Shown in pieces: positions 22,361 through 30,481 of a stretch of DNA of 64,000 bases (position 1 is the first letter of the stretch; each line of letters opens with the position of its first letter). This stretch comes from UTCFX2 sp963788305 (GTDB lineage Bacteria; Chloroflexota; Anaerolineae; Anaerolineales; UBA4823). The notes beneath the pieces were generated by a model. That model saw nothing but the letters and a program-made list of their open reading frames with translations, was not told the origin of the DNA and did not search any database. Both the position numbers and the translations under genes were made by a program. The DNA lies in assembly GCA_963788305.1 (NCBI GenBank), contig CAWBGK010000010.1, positions 62,001 to 126,000 of the forward strand. The letters are read 5' to 3'.

Positions 22361-22690
22361 TCCCTCCTGCTGGTCATTTCTGATCGCTGTGCCGCCTGAG
22401 GATCAGCTGATAACGCGGACGGCGGCTGGGCGGGCGATCCTTCTTGTTATGATTATCGCGCCGGTTGATCATAAATGCAACGGGTTTCGGGGTGGAGGGG
22501 GGAAGCAATTCCTGCCAGGTTATCGTAAATGGCGGGCCATTCCTTCGCTGCGCTCAGGACAGGCCCTTCGGACGGCAGGCACATACCCTGCGATGGGGTT
22601 GTGAAGTAAGTGATGACCACGGAGCAACTGTGTTATCTGTCAAGATATAAACTTACCTCAAAAGCATGACGTGATTTCGGTAAGCTGGTA
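22361..22690. other. Intergenic region with GGCAGG- and CACGGAG-type repeats
   Basis: A CATTCCTTCGCTGCGCTCAG repeat lies at about 22538-22585. It is followed by ATGGGGTTGTGAAGTAAGTG and ATGACCACGGAG, which also form the 71-bp tandem unit near 26470. No gene is visible. Confidence 0.55.
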
Positions 22691-22765
22691 GAATTGCTTT
22701 ACCCACAGAACGGAAGACGGGAACCATAGCCCTTTCACATCAGGGCAAGTTCTCGTCTTTCATTT

Positions 22766-23725
22766 TTAGGTAATCTCGAGACTTTCCGAGAAACGCCAGC
22801 TCAGACTATCTCGGATCATGGCATTCAAGATCGTCAATAGTTTGCGCATACAGGCAACAATTGCCACTTTTTTGATCTTCCCACGCTTGAGCAAACGCTG
22901 ATAGAAATCATGGATCACTGGATTGAAACGAGTGGCTGAGATGGTTGCCATGTAGAGAACTGTACGAATATCCGACCGTCCTCCTTTGATGCGCCTTTTG
23001 CCTCGAAAGAAACCGCTATCATAGTTCATTGGGGCAACGCCTACCAGTGCAGCGATCTGCTTGCGGTCACTATGCCCCAATTCTGGCAAAGATGCTAGCA
23101 TCAGTGAAGAAGTAACCTTCCCAATCCCGGGGACGCTGCGTAGGATCTCATCTTTGGCTTTGAAATTGGGATCATTCAGGATGAACTGCTCGATCTGCTG
23201 ATCCAGCTCGTCTATTTGCTCGTCCAACCACTTCAGATGGGCTTCGATATTCCCTTGCATGGCCTTGTGAGCGGTCTCAAGGCGGTTCTTTTCTGCTGTG
23301 CGGTTCTCAATCAACTGCCGTCTTCTAAGAACCAATGCGGCCAGGAGCTGCTCTTTTTCATCCGGCAGACGAGTTGGCTCTGGTTTGACCGCCTGGCCGT
23401 AGTGGGCCAGCAGACGCGCGTCCAGCCGATCTGTTTTTGCCAGTAACCCGATCGACCTGGCGAACTCTCGGACCCGATGTGGATTGATCAACACCACCGG
23501 CACCCCTGCCCCGTATAACTCACTGACCAGTTTCTTTTCAAAACCCCCAGTTGACTCCACAACCACCAACTGGGGTTGTAATTCAAGACATCGCTGCATA
23601 ATGTCTTCTATCCCCGCTTCATTATTCGGCACACGCCAGATTTCTGCTTCTCCAGTGCTGGCATAGTCCAGCTGCTTTTTGGATACATCGATCCCCACAT
23701 AGATTTCTTCGGTTTTCATTTTCAT
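22766..23725 (-). CDS. IS110-family transposase (DEDD)
   Basis: An intact protein of 319 residues. The N-terminal RuvC-like domain shows D in Y-V-G-I-D-V-S-K (near residue 13), E in V-V-V-E-S-T-G-G, and the D pair in L-L-A-K-T-D-R-L-D-A-R-L-L-A near residue 100. A coiled-coil middle follows. The C-terminal Transposase_20 region has L-R-S-V-P-G-I-G-K-V-T-S, A-L-V-G-V-A-P, and G-K-R-R-I-K-G-G-R. A serine (S-A-T-R-F-N-P region) may be the family's nucleophile. IS110 enzymes recombine DNA guided by a bridge RNA from the element's own noncoding end. A second possible start lies two codons downstream. Confidence 0.92.
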   Translation of the reverse strand: MKMKTEEIYVGIDVSKKQLDYASTGEAEIWRVPNNEAGIEDIMQRCLELQPQLVVVESTGGFEKKLVSELYGAGVPVVLINPHRVREFARSIGLLAKTDRLDARLLAHYGQAVKPEPTRLPDEKEQLLAALVLRRRQLIENRTAEKNRLETAHKAMQGNIEAHLKWLDEQIDELDQQIEQFILNDPNFKAKDEILRSVPGIGKVTSSLMLASLPELGHSDRKQIAALVGVAPMNYDSGFFRGKRRIKGGRSDIRTVLYMATISATRFNPVIHDFYQRLLKRGKIKKVAIVACMRKLLTILNAMIRDSLSWRFSESLEIT

Positions 23726-23872
23726 TCTGCCCTCGCATGGTTATAATTGCTTTGCCCGTTCTAGCAGAATTCGGACTCCAGGTCCCCACAACTGTTCGGG
23801 CATTGCGTTGAGATGGCGCAGCAACCTCTGCTCTGCGACGGTCTCCTGGACCTATTTGCGGACGGTCTGTTG
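23726..23872 (-). ncRNA. Candidate bridge RNA region of the IS110 element
   Basis: The 147 bases before the transposase start can fold strongly on the sense strand. GATGGCGCAACA near 23872 pairs with TTGCTGCGCCATC near 23810, enclosing a sub-hairpin GGTCCAGGAGACC. A second weaker stem lies closer to the gene. Position and looped-stem shape fit bridge RNAs described for IS110-group elements. The target- and donor-binding loops cannot be assigned from one copy. Confidence 0.35.
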
Positions 23873-24050
23873 CGCCATCTTGCATAATACCATTGGTGAA
23901 GGCATGGCGAGCCATCTCCGTGACGGTCTTCTCTACCTGGACACAGATCGGTCGGCCATGCCTTTGTTTTGATCATACTAGTCACAGAGACCACAGAGAA
24001 TTGCCTTCTATTCACTTTGCGTCCTTTGCGGTCTTCGCGGTTCGATTTTT
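23873..24050. repeat. Dispersed repeat of about 170 bp, copy 2
   Basis: It aligns with 7056-7226 from CGCCATCTTGCATAATACC through TTTTGATCATACTAG and the CACAGAG tail. It ends in TTTGCGGTCTTCGCGGTTCG, part of the REP-B family. It lies against the IS110 left end. The remaining 100 bases before the next gene contain no recognised element. Confidence 0.65.
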
Positions 24051-24155
24051 TAGCTGCAGGGTTAGATGGATAAACGCATGGCGTTGGATGCTGAAGTGTT
24101 AGAATATGGCGAAGCAATGGGTAAGGTTTCTTGATCCTGACTCCGGAGGCGCCTG

Positions 24156-24734
24156 ATGAGCATCTGGGATTCCCCGCTTTATTTCTCGATCGGCCTGCCG
24201 CTGATCGTCTTCTGCGCGCGGGTGATCGATGTCAGCCTGGGAACGCTGCGGATCATCTTTATCTCGAGGGGCAAGAAGTACATCGCGCCGCTGCTGGGTT
24301 TTGTGGAGGTCTTCATCTGGATCTCGGTCGTCTCGCAGATCGTGCGCGGGGTGAACGACCTGCCCACCTACCTGGCTTATGCGGCCGGGTTTGCGGCGGG
24401 GAACTTTGTGGGGATGTTCATCGAAGACCGCCTGGCAATCGGCAAGCAGATCATCCGGATCATCGTCCCGAACCAGGTCGACGAGCTGATCCGCAACCTG
24501 CGCGCGGCCGGCTACGGCGTGACACGCTTTAACGGCGAGGGCGCCAACGGAGCGGTGACGATGGTTTTTACTGTGGTCAACCGTAAGGACATCCCCAGCG
24601 TGATGGGGTTGATCCGCGAAACCCATCCGCACGCATTTTTGTCGATTGAAGACGTTCGCTCCACCCAGGAGGGCGTTTTCCCGAGTCATGAGAACACAGG
24701 GAACGCGAGGTTTTGGGGCCGAAAGACAAAGTAA
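24156..24734 (+). CDS. UPF0316 / DUF5698-DUF2179 membrane protein
   Basis: ATG 24156 follows GGAGGC and gives 192 residues. Three membrane helices lead. The first is followed by the family hallmark A-R-V-I-D-V-S-L-G-T-L-R-I-I-F-I-S-R-G-K-K near residue 25, then P-L-L-G-F-V-E-V-F-I-W and A-A-G-F-A-A-G-N-F-V-G-M. The soluble DUF2179 domain starts near residue 105 (N-Q-V-D-E-L-I-R-N-L-R-A-A-G-Y-G-V-T-R). The function of the family is unknown; DUF2179 domains of relatives are thought to bind small ligands. It is followed after 28 bases by the sulfatase gene. Confidence 0.88.
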   Translation: MSIWDSPLYFSIGLPLIVFCARVIDVSLGTLRIIFISRGKKYIAPLLGFVEVFIWISVVSQIVRGVNDLPTYLAYAAGFAAGNFVGMFIEDRLAIGKQIIRIIVPNQVDELIRNLRAAGYGVTRFNGEGANGAVTMVFTVVNRKDIPSVMGLIRETHPHAFLSIEDVRSTQEGVFPSHENTGNARFWGRKTK

Positions 24735-24762
24735 AATTATTAAAATCATAAGGAGCTCATCG

Positions 24763-26403
24763 ATGCCAAAAAATCCAACCAAGACAACCAGCTCTTCTGA
24801 AGACGGCCTGAGCCGCCGGGAATTTTTGAAATTAGGCGGGGCGGTCATGGCGAGCGGAGTGGCGCTGCCCTCCCTGGCTGGCGCTGACGAGCAGCTCGAA
24901 GAGCAGCAGGCGAAGCTGCCGTCGAGCCGCTACAACCTCGTCATCATCATGACGGATGAGGAACGGTATCCGCAGCACTGGCCGAAAGGCTGGGCGGAGC
25001 AGAACCTGCCAAACCGCAGACGCCTCGCCGACCACGGGCTGACTTTCAACCGGGCTTTCTGCAACAGCGCGATGTGCTCACCCAGCCGGGCGACCTTCTT
25101 CACCGGGTTGTACCCGGACCAGCACGGGGTGACGAACACGCTGCAGACCGGGGAAGATTTCACCAGCCAGCCGACGCTTCAGACCACGACCCAGAACATG
25201 GCGCGGATGCTGGCTTCGGCAGGATACGACGTGCAGTACCGCGGGAAATGGCACATGAGCAAGGACCCCAGCGGGCTGGAACACGTCCAGAGCCAGGCCG
25301 ACCTCGCCAGGTACGGTTTCAACGGCTGGATGCCGCCCGATTCCGGGACCGACGACCAACCCAGGCATTTCGGCGGCGGATGCACCAATTACGACGCCCA
25401 ATACGCCGACCAGGCCGCCGCGTTTCTCAGGAACGCCAGGCCGAGCTCGGCGAAACCCTTCGCGCTGTTCGTGATGTTTTCGAACCCGCACGACATCATG
25501 GCTTATCCGCATGGATGGAACGAGGCGAGCGGCAGCGACCTGGCTGAATTTGAGGGCTGCGACAATTACGGCGGCAGCGCGCCGGCCTGTTTCAACCAGC
25601 AGATCAAGCTCCCGCCGACCTACGACGAGAACCTGCTGCTCAACCATAAGCCGGTGGTGCACGAGGAGAGCAAGCTGTTCTTCGCGGCTGCGCTGGGGCC
25701 GGTGCTCAAGATGCAGGATAAGCTGAACTACGTCAATTTTTACGCCTACCTGCATAAGGTCGTCGACAGGCATTTCGGCACCGTGCTCGAGGCGCTGGAA
25801 TCGAACCCCGGCTTGAGCCAGAAGACGCTTGTGATCCGCCTGGCGGACCACGGCGAGATGGGGCTTTCGCACGGCCTGCGCGAGAAGGTTTTCAACGCAT
25901 ACGAAGAAACGATCCACGTGCCGCTGGTGATCTCAAACCCGACGCTCTTCCCCAGGCCCGTGCAGAGCGAGGCGCTGGTATCGCTGATCGACGTGATGCC
26001 GACGCTCGCGACCCTGGCAAAAGTCCCGAACCGGGGAAAATGGACCTTCAAGGGAATCGACCTGACCCCGATCATCCAGGATGCGGTCGATCACCCGGAC
26101 GATCCCACGGCGAAAGTGCAGGATTCGATCCTTTTCGAGACGGACGAATCTTCGGACAAGGTCAAGGGGCCGATGCACATCCGCTGCCTGCGCGAGGCGA
26201 GGTGGAAGTTCGCGATGTATTTCGACCCGTCCGGCAAAGCGGATCCCGAGTACGAGCTCTACGATCTCGTCGAGGACCCGACTGAAATCCACAACCTGGC
26301 GCATCCCCGCAGCCCAGGCTACAACCCTGCCAAGAAGGAGGAGATGCTCGACAAGCTGCGCGCCAGGATGGCGAAGCTGGGGCAAATCCCGCCTGAAGCG
26401 TAG
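24763..26403 (+). CDS. Tat-exported sulfatase with C-S-P-S-R formylglycine motif
   Basis: ATG 24763 follows AAGGAG, giving 546 residues. A twin-arginine signal (L-S-R-R-E-F-L-K, residues 16-23, then a short hydrophobic stretch) predicts folded export. Metal and active-site features are T-D-E-E near residue 64, and Cys105 in M-C-S-P-S-R-A-T-F-F-T-G, the site converted to formylglycine. Further features are G-K-W-H-M-S-K, L-A-D-H-G-E-M-G-L-S-H-G and the C-terminal Y-D-L-V-E-D-P-T-E-I-H-N-L-A. These define the type I sulfatase (alkaline phosphatase superfamily) fold. The substrate sulfate ester is unknown. The SUMF1-like protein at 7736 lacks the cysteines needed to activate it, so maturation must come from an enzyme elsewhere. 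Confidence 0.92.
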   Translation: MPKNPTKTTSSSEDGLSRREFLKLGGAVMASGVALPSLAGADEQLEEQQAKLPSSRYNLVIIMTDEERYPQHWPKGWAEQNLPNRRRLADHGLTFNRAFCNSAMCSPSRATFFTGLYPDQHGVTNTLQTGEDFTSQPTLQTTTQNMARMLASAGYDVQYRGKWHMSKDPSGLEHVQSQADLARYGFNGWMPPDSGTDDQPRHFGGGCTNYDAQYADQAAAFLRNARPSSAKPFALFVMFSNPHDIMAYPHGWNEASGSDLAEFEGCDNYGGSAPACFNQQIKLPPTYDENLLLNHKPVVHEESKLFFAAALGPVLKMQDKLNYVNFYAYLHKVVDRHFGTVLEALESNPGLSQKTLVIRLADHGEMGLSHGLREKVFNAYEETIHVPLVISNPTLFPRPVQSEALVSLIDVMPTLATLAKVPNRGKWTFKGIDLTPIIQDAVDHPDDPTAKVQDSILFETDESSDKVKGPMHIRCLREARWKFAMYFDPSGKADPEYELYDLVEDPTEIHNLAHPRSPGYNPAKKEEMLDKLRARMAKLGQIPPEA

Positions 26404-26465
26404 AGTGGGCAGGCCATTCCTTCGCTGCGCTCAGGACAGGCCCTTCGCTGCGCTCAGGACAAGCC

Positions 26466-26660
26466 GTGAGATGGGGTTGTGAAGAAAGTGATGACCACGG
26501 AGTTACAGAGCCCACAGAGAATTGCCTTCTATTTCCCTGCGATGGGGTTGTGAAGAAAGTGATAACCACGGAGTTACAGAGCCCACAGAGAATTGCCTTC
26601 TATTTCCCTGCGATGGGGTTGTGAAGAAAGTGATGACCACGGAGTCACAGAGCCGACAGA
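26466..26660. repeat. 71-bp tandem repeat, about 2.7 copies
   Basis: ATGGGGTTGTGAAGAAAGTG starts units at 26471, 26542 and 26613. Each continues through ACCACGGAGTTACAGAG and CCCACAGAGAATTGCC, and the second and third are almost identical. The preceding 26405-26465 holds two CTTCGCTGCGCTCAGGACAG units. Both families occur elsewhere as single copies. Confidence 0.8.
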
Positions 26661-26784
26661 GGAATTATGTAAAAGCCGGGTATACGGGTTTGCCGATCGT
26701 GCGCTATTTTAAAGATTTGAAAGGGTAAGGCGATCGAAATAACAGCAAAGCTTCCCTACGGAGGCAAGCCTAGCTGCGGACGGC

Positions 26785-26980
26785 AGGCCATTCCTTCGCT
26801 GCGCTCAGGACAGGCCCTGCGGACGGCAGGCTAAAGTCGTCACTGCCAGGTTCATGGAATGGGCAGCTGCCGATGCCCTCACCCCAACCCCTCTCCCAGG
26901 TGGAGAGGGGCTAAGAGTCCGTTGGATGGTCAGGCCATTCCTTCGCTGCGCTCAGGACAGGCCCTGCGGACGGCAGGCAT
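26785..26980. repeat. Cluster of CGCTGCGCTCAGGACAGGCC repeats (REP-D) and a REP-A palindrome
   Basis: Two REP-D units of about 45 bp, at 26787 and 26935, flank a REP-A palindrome at 26876-26910. REP-D reads CATTCCTTCGCTGCGCTCAG, GACAGGCCCTGCGGACGGCAGG. Together with the tandem repeat before it, the whole 26404-27005 gap is repeat DNA without a gene. Confidence 0.7.
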
Positions 26981-27005
26981 ACGTCGACACGAGAGGAGGA
27001 TATAT

Positions 27006-27542
27006 ATGAAGGACAGGCTGCTCAAGCAGGCCGGCCGTGAATACAGCGAAAAGCAGCGGCTGGTCTTGATGCTGTTTCTGGCGCCGGTCTTCCTGTTTTT
27101 GCTGCCCTGGCTTTTCATCCGGCTGGGGGCAAAGATCGACCAGCGGCTGGGCTGGGCGCCCATTCTGAGCTCGCCGTTTAATTTCGTGCTCGGGGGGCTG
27201 ATGATCACGGCAGGCGGGCTCTTTGCCGTGTGGTCAAACTACAGCCAGCTCACGCTCGGCAGGGGGACGCCCGTGCCGCTGATGGCGACGCAGATGCTGA
27301 TCGTGCAGGCGCCCTACACGTTTTGCCGCAACCCGATGGCGCTGGGGGCGATCCTGATGTATCTGGGCGTTGCCGCCCTTTTTCATTCGATCGGCGCGGC
27401 GGCAGTGGTGCTGTTTTTTTCTGCAGTGCTGCTGGTCTATATCAAACGCTTCGAAGAAAAGGAGATGGAGCTCCGCTTCGGCGATGAATACCTGGAGTAC
27501 AAACGCCGGACGCCGTTTCTGATCCCGAGGTTGAAGAAGTAG
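27006..27542 (+). CDS. Isoprenylcysteine carboxyl-methyltransferase-like membrane protein (intact)
   Basis: ATG 27006 after GAGGAGGA gives 178 residues. Four or five membrane helices are visible: L-M-L-F-L-A-P-V-F-L-F-L-L-P-W near residue 20, F-V-L-G-G-L-M-I-T-A-G-G near 65, and a long pair near 115-145. Between them lies the ligand-binding motif A-P-Y-T-F-C-R-N-P-M-A-L-G, the counterpart of P-Y-R-Y-x-R-H-P in relatives. The end E-E-K-E-M-E-L-R-F-G-D-E-Y-L-E-Y-K-R-R-T-P is the usual conserved tail. It probably methylates a membrane lipid or quinone-like molecule; the substrate is unknown. It is only distantly related to the protein at 19098. Confidence 0.85.
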   Translation: MKDRLLKQAGREYSEKQRLVLMLFLAPVFLFLLPWLFIRLGAKIDQRLGWAPILSSPFNFVLGGLMITAGGLFAVWSNYSQLTLGRGTPVPLMATQMLIVQAPYTFCRNPMALGAILMYLGVAALFHSIGAAAVVLFFSAVLLVYIKRFEEKEMELRFGDEYLEYKRRTPFLIPRLKK

Positions 27543-27579
27543 GATGGGTTGGCAACCTTCACTTTGGCTGATTTTTTTA

Positions 27580-27620
27580 AAGATTGAACCACAAAGGTCA
27601 CGAAGAGCACAAATGAATCG
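27580..27620. repeat. REP-B unit
   Basis: AAAGATTGAACCACAAAGGT followed by CACGAAGAGCACAAATGAATC, downstream of the methyltransferase gene. Confidence 0.6.
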
Positions 27621-27830
27621 AAGATTTTCTTTATGGTGGCCAGCCCTCCAAGCGGAAGGCAGGCTCTACCTTGGGTTTCAAGCACCAGCCCGAGCGCCTG
27701 AAATGAAGGGCGCCCGTCAAGGGGTCGGAGAATGGTTGAGCACTCTGGCGAACAGGAGGACGTTGTGATGAATGACCCAGACAGGAATTGAACGGCGGCA
27801 ACAACCCCGGGGGACGGGGGTCTGCCCAGG

Positions 27831-28631
27831 GTGAGGCTGAGCGCGGCGGACGGGGCGCGGGCGGAGGTTTATCTTTACGGCGGGCAGGTCACTTCGTGGG
27901 CGCCGGCGGGGGGGCAGGAGCGGCTGTACCTGAGCAGGAAATCGCAGTTCCAATTCGGGGCGCCGATCCGCGGCGGGATCCCGGTGCTCTTCCCGCAGTT
28001 TGGCGCGAGGGGGCCGCTGCCGATGCACGGCCTGGCGCGGCTGATGACCTGGGAGCTCGGCGAGGTGAGCGAGCGTGGGGATCGGGTCACTGTCGTATTG
28101 CGGCTGCGCGACAGCGAGGAAAGCCTGGCGATCTGGCCGCATCCCTTCGCAGCCGAGCTGACCGTATCGGTCGGCGGGAAGCGGTTGGAGGTGAGGCTCG
28201 GGGCAACCAACACCGGAGGCGAGCCGTTCTCGTTCACCGGCGGGCTGCATACTTATATCCGGGTGACCGAGCTCGACAAGGCGTCCCTCAGGGGGCTGAG
28301 GGGGCTGCGGTTTCGCGATGCGGCGAACGGCTGGGTCGATGCGCTCGACGAATTCCCGCAGGTCGAATTTGCAGGCGAGGTGAACCGGATCTATTTCGAG
28401 GCGCCGGGCGAGGTGGAGCTGGTCGAGCCGGGTGGGAGGACGGTCATCCGGCAGGCGGGCTTCACGGACACGGTGGTCTGGAACCCCGGGGCGGCGAAGT
28501 GCGCGCTGGTGGGTGACATGGAGCCGGAGGACTACCGGCGGTTTGTGTGCGTGGAGGCCGCGACTTACGAGGAAGCGGTGAGGCTGAACCCCGGGGAGCG
28601 GTGGGAGGGAGTGCAGAGCCTGGAGGCTTGA
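27831..28631 (+). CDS. Glucose-6-phosphate 1-epimerase-like (YeaD family) aldose mutarotase
   Basis: A 266-residue galactose-mutarotase-like beta-sandwich. It opens A-E-V-Y-L-Y-G-G-Q-V-T-S-W-A-P and continues with I-R-G-G-I-P-V-L-F-P-Q-F-G, H-G-L-A-R and the catalytic glutamate region near the end (F-V-C-V-E-A-A-T). Conserved F-T-G-G-L-H-T-Y and V-V-W-N-P-G are also present. Family members interconvert anomers of hexose 6-phosphates in the cytoplasm. I call GTG 27831. A better ribosome-binding site (AGGAGG) precedes ATG 27768 in the same frame, but a TGA at 27789 intervenes. The intervening codons spell the family-like G-G-L-P-R-V-R-L, so the true gene probably began at 27768 and is damaged or misread. 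Confidence 0.85.
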   Translation: MRLSAADGARAEVYLYGGQVTSWAPAGGQERLYLSRKSQFQFGAPIRGGIPVLFPQFGARGPLPMHGLARLMTWELGEVSERGDRVTVVLRLRDSEESLAIWPHPFAAELTVSVGGKRLEVRLGATNTGGEPFSFTGGLHTYIRVTELDKASLRGLRGLRFRDAANGWVDALDEFPQVEFAGEVNRIYFEAPGEVELVEPGGRTVIRQAGFTDTVVWNPGAAKCALVGDMEPEDYRRFVCVEAATYEEAVRLNPGERWEGVQSLEA

Positions 28632-28636
28632 GACTG

Positions 28637-28820
28637 CTCCACAGAGTACGTGGACAGGTTCGCAAAGGACGTCCGCAGTGACAGAGTGGAGGGGACGCTT
28701 CGTAAAGGACGTCTCGCAGTGACAGAACTCCTGTCGTTGCGAGGAGCGAAGCGACGAAGCAATCCCTGAGACTGTCGCACAGGACGCTCGCAGTGACAGG
28801 CGGACAGGCTCGCAGTGACA
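28637..28820. repeat. Mixed palindromic repeats, including a GCGAGGAGCGAAGCGACGAA-type unit
   Basis: A TCCACAGAGTACGTGGA palindrome comes first. Several GGACGTCTCGCAGTGACAG pieces follow, then at 28732-28766 the TTGCGAGGAGCGAAGCGACG unit, a repeat type common between genes of many bacteria. No gene is visible before 28915. Confidence 0.65.
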
Positions 28821-28914
28821 GAGAGGAGCATAACCTGCCGGGTCGATCAGGGTTAACTATATTCGGTGGTAATATTCAGCACGGATTTGATCTCATATCT
28901 TTCTGGAGGCACAC

Positions 28915-29430
28915 ATGGATTGGATTTCGGTCGTTCTTTCGCTGGCAGCAGGGCTGCTGCTGCTGTTCGCGGGGCGCAAGTTTTTCTGGCTGGCGGCCGC
29001 GATGGTGGCTTTTCTGTTTACTTTCCACCTGTTCGAGAACCTGTTTGGGGGCGGCTGGCTGGGTTTGATCATCGCGGTGGTGGTCGGCGGAGTCTTCGCG
29101 TGGCTGGCGACGAAGTTCGTCAAGGTCATCGGCTACGTCGTCGGGGCGCTGGCGGGCGCGGTCGGGCTGCCGATCTTCCTCAGCTTCTTCGGGATCGATT
29201 TCGGCTGGATGTGGGCGGCGCTGATCGGGGCGGTGATCGGCTTCCTGCTGATGAGGTTCATGTTCGACTGGGGGCTGATCGTGCTGACGGCCTGGGCAGG
29301 CGCCAACGTGGTCGCCGACAGCGGAGCTCGGAGCCTGGGGCAGGGCTCGATGATCGCCGCGATCATTTTCCTCGTGCTGATCGCGGCCGGGATTTACGTC
29401 CAGGCGGGTCAGATGAAGGCGAAGAAGTAG
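28915..29430 (+). CDS. Polytopic membrane protein (TMEM198/DUF4203-like)
   Basis: ATG 28915 after TGGAGG gives 171 residues, almost all hydrophobic. Seven or so short helices run from W-I-S-V-V-L-S-L-A-A-G-L-L-L-L-F-A-G to the terminal Q-M-K-A-K-K. Glycine-rich helices (A-G-A-V-G-L-P-I-F-L-S-F-F-G) and the general layout suit DUF4203/TM7S3-TM198-like proteins, whose role is unknown. A repeat of the REP-B family follows the stop. Confidence 0.7.
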   Translation: MDWISVVLSLAAGLLLLFAGRKFFWLAAAMVAFLFTFHLFENLFGGGWLGLIIAVVVGGVFAWLATKFVKVIGYVVGALAGAVGLPIFLSFFGIDFGWMWAALIGAVIGFLLMRFMFDWGLIVLTAWAGANVVADSGARSLGQGSMIAAIIFLVLIAAGIYVQAGQMKAKK

Positions 29431-29490
29431 AGAAACCGCGGATAACCACGGATATTTAATGGTCTAAAGATTGAAATCACGAAGGACACG

Positions 29491-30194
29491 ATGCGCACGA
29501 AGAAATCGAAGTTTAACCGCAACCTTTTCATCGGGCTGGGCGCGGTCTACGCGCTGGCGGTCGCAGCTTTCCTGGTCGCCGGGTACGCCAACGAGCCGGA
29601 ATTCCAGCAGCCGTGGATGCTGGCGCTGAACCTGGTGATCCTGTCGGTGCCGGTGCTGCTGGTGCTCGGGGCGGTCTACGTGCTGGCGAGGGCGAGGCAC
29701 GAGCGCAGGACGCTCGGCGAGGTGAATCCCCGCCTGGGGAGGATCATCCGCTGGGCGCCGAGGGTGGCGGCGATCATGATCATCCTGTTCATGGGGCTGT
29801 TCTCGCTGGACGTGTTCGTGGAGGGGGCAAAGCCGGCCGAGTTGGCGGTCGGGCTGCTGATGCACAACCTGCCGTCGCTGGCGCTGATCGTGGTGCTGGC
29901 GCTGGCCTGGAAGCGGCCGAAGCTGGGGTTCTGGGCCTTCCTGGCGCGGCGGCGCTGTTCGTCGCTTTTTTCGTGCGCAGCTTTTACGCGCTGACCAACC
30001 TGGTGCTGTTCGTGCTGCCGCTGGTGATGATCGCGCTGCTGTTTTATGCGGATTGGAAGTGGGTGGAGGGAGGCCCTCACCCCGGCCCTCTCCCGGTGGG
30101 AGAGGGGGAGGTTGATGAAGAAGCGCCTTTACCGGTGGGAGAGGGGGAGGATTTGGGGGAGCAAGAAGACGAAACCACAGATGAACGCGGATGA
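29491..30194 (+). CDS. Small polytopic membrane protein, one frameshift, tail read through a REP-A palindrome
   Basis: The protein starts at ATG 29491 and has about six membrane helices (L-F-I-G-L-G-A-V-Y-A-L-A-V-A-A-F near the start, then pairs near 55, 95, 130). A frameshift near 29945 leads to A-A-L-F-V-A-F-F-V-R-S-F-Y-A-L-T and a last helix ending Y-A-D-W-K-W-V-E-G-G. Beyond that the frame continues into a REP-A palindrome and yields an unnatural P-H-P-G-P-L-P-V-G-E-G-E tail up to 30194. The natural stop was probably lost when the repeat entered, or lies in another frame. No function can be assigned. Confidence 0.6.
30072..30150. repeat. REP-A palindromes inside the 3' end of a membrane-protein gene
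   Basis: CCCTCACCCCGGCCCTCTCC with CGGTGGGAGAGGGGG, followed by a half copy near 30126. Both lie in the open frame of the gene ending at 30194. Confidence 0.7.
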
Positions 30195-30345
30195 ATGCTG
30201 ATGATTTTGGGTTGATTTGAAAGATTGAACCACGAAGAAGGCGAAGGAATCGAAGGACACGAAGAAATTCCTGGAGAATTCTTCGTGTCCTTTACGTTAT
30301 TGGGTCTTCGGGGATTAATATCGATTTCTTCTTCAAAATAATTCC

Positions 30346-30373
30346 TTGACATATAGGACAATAATAGTATTAT
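30346..30373 (+). promoter_or_regulatory. Promoter with an AT-rich palindrome over its -10 box
   Basis: TTGACA at 30346, 16 bases, then TATTAT at 30368. The palindrome AATAATAGTATTATT overlaps the -10 box and is a likely operator. The transporter start at 30482 is about 110 bases downstream. A REP-B unit lies just upstream (30222-30265) and another piece at 30430. Confidence 0.55.
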
Positions 30374-30481
30374 TATTTGAGGAGGAATCGATCTTGAAAT
30401 CAAATTTTCTCCTGGGAGGAAGGGTTTTAAGATTGAAGCACGAAGAGCACGACTGCACGCATGAATACGAGGAGTGCCAAT

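Larger units (their letters stand above)
22704..23872 (-). mobile_element. IS110-family element (boundaries inferred)
   Basis: IS110 elements lack clear inverted repeats. I infer the limits from the dispersed repeat at 7056, whose sequence resumes exactly at 23873 beside the element. Its presumed other side (TTGCTTTGCTCACCC) resembles TTGCTTTACCCA at about 22692. The implied length of about 1.17 kb suits the family. The transposase reads leftward and the noncoding left end precedes it. Confidence 0.5.
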
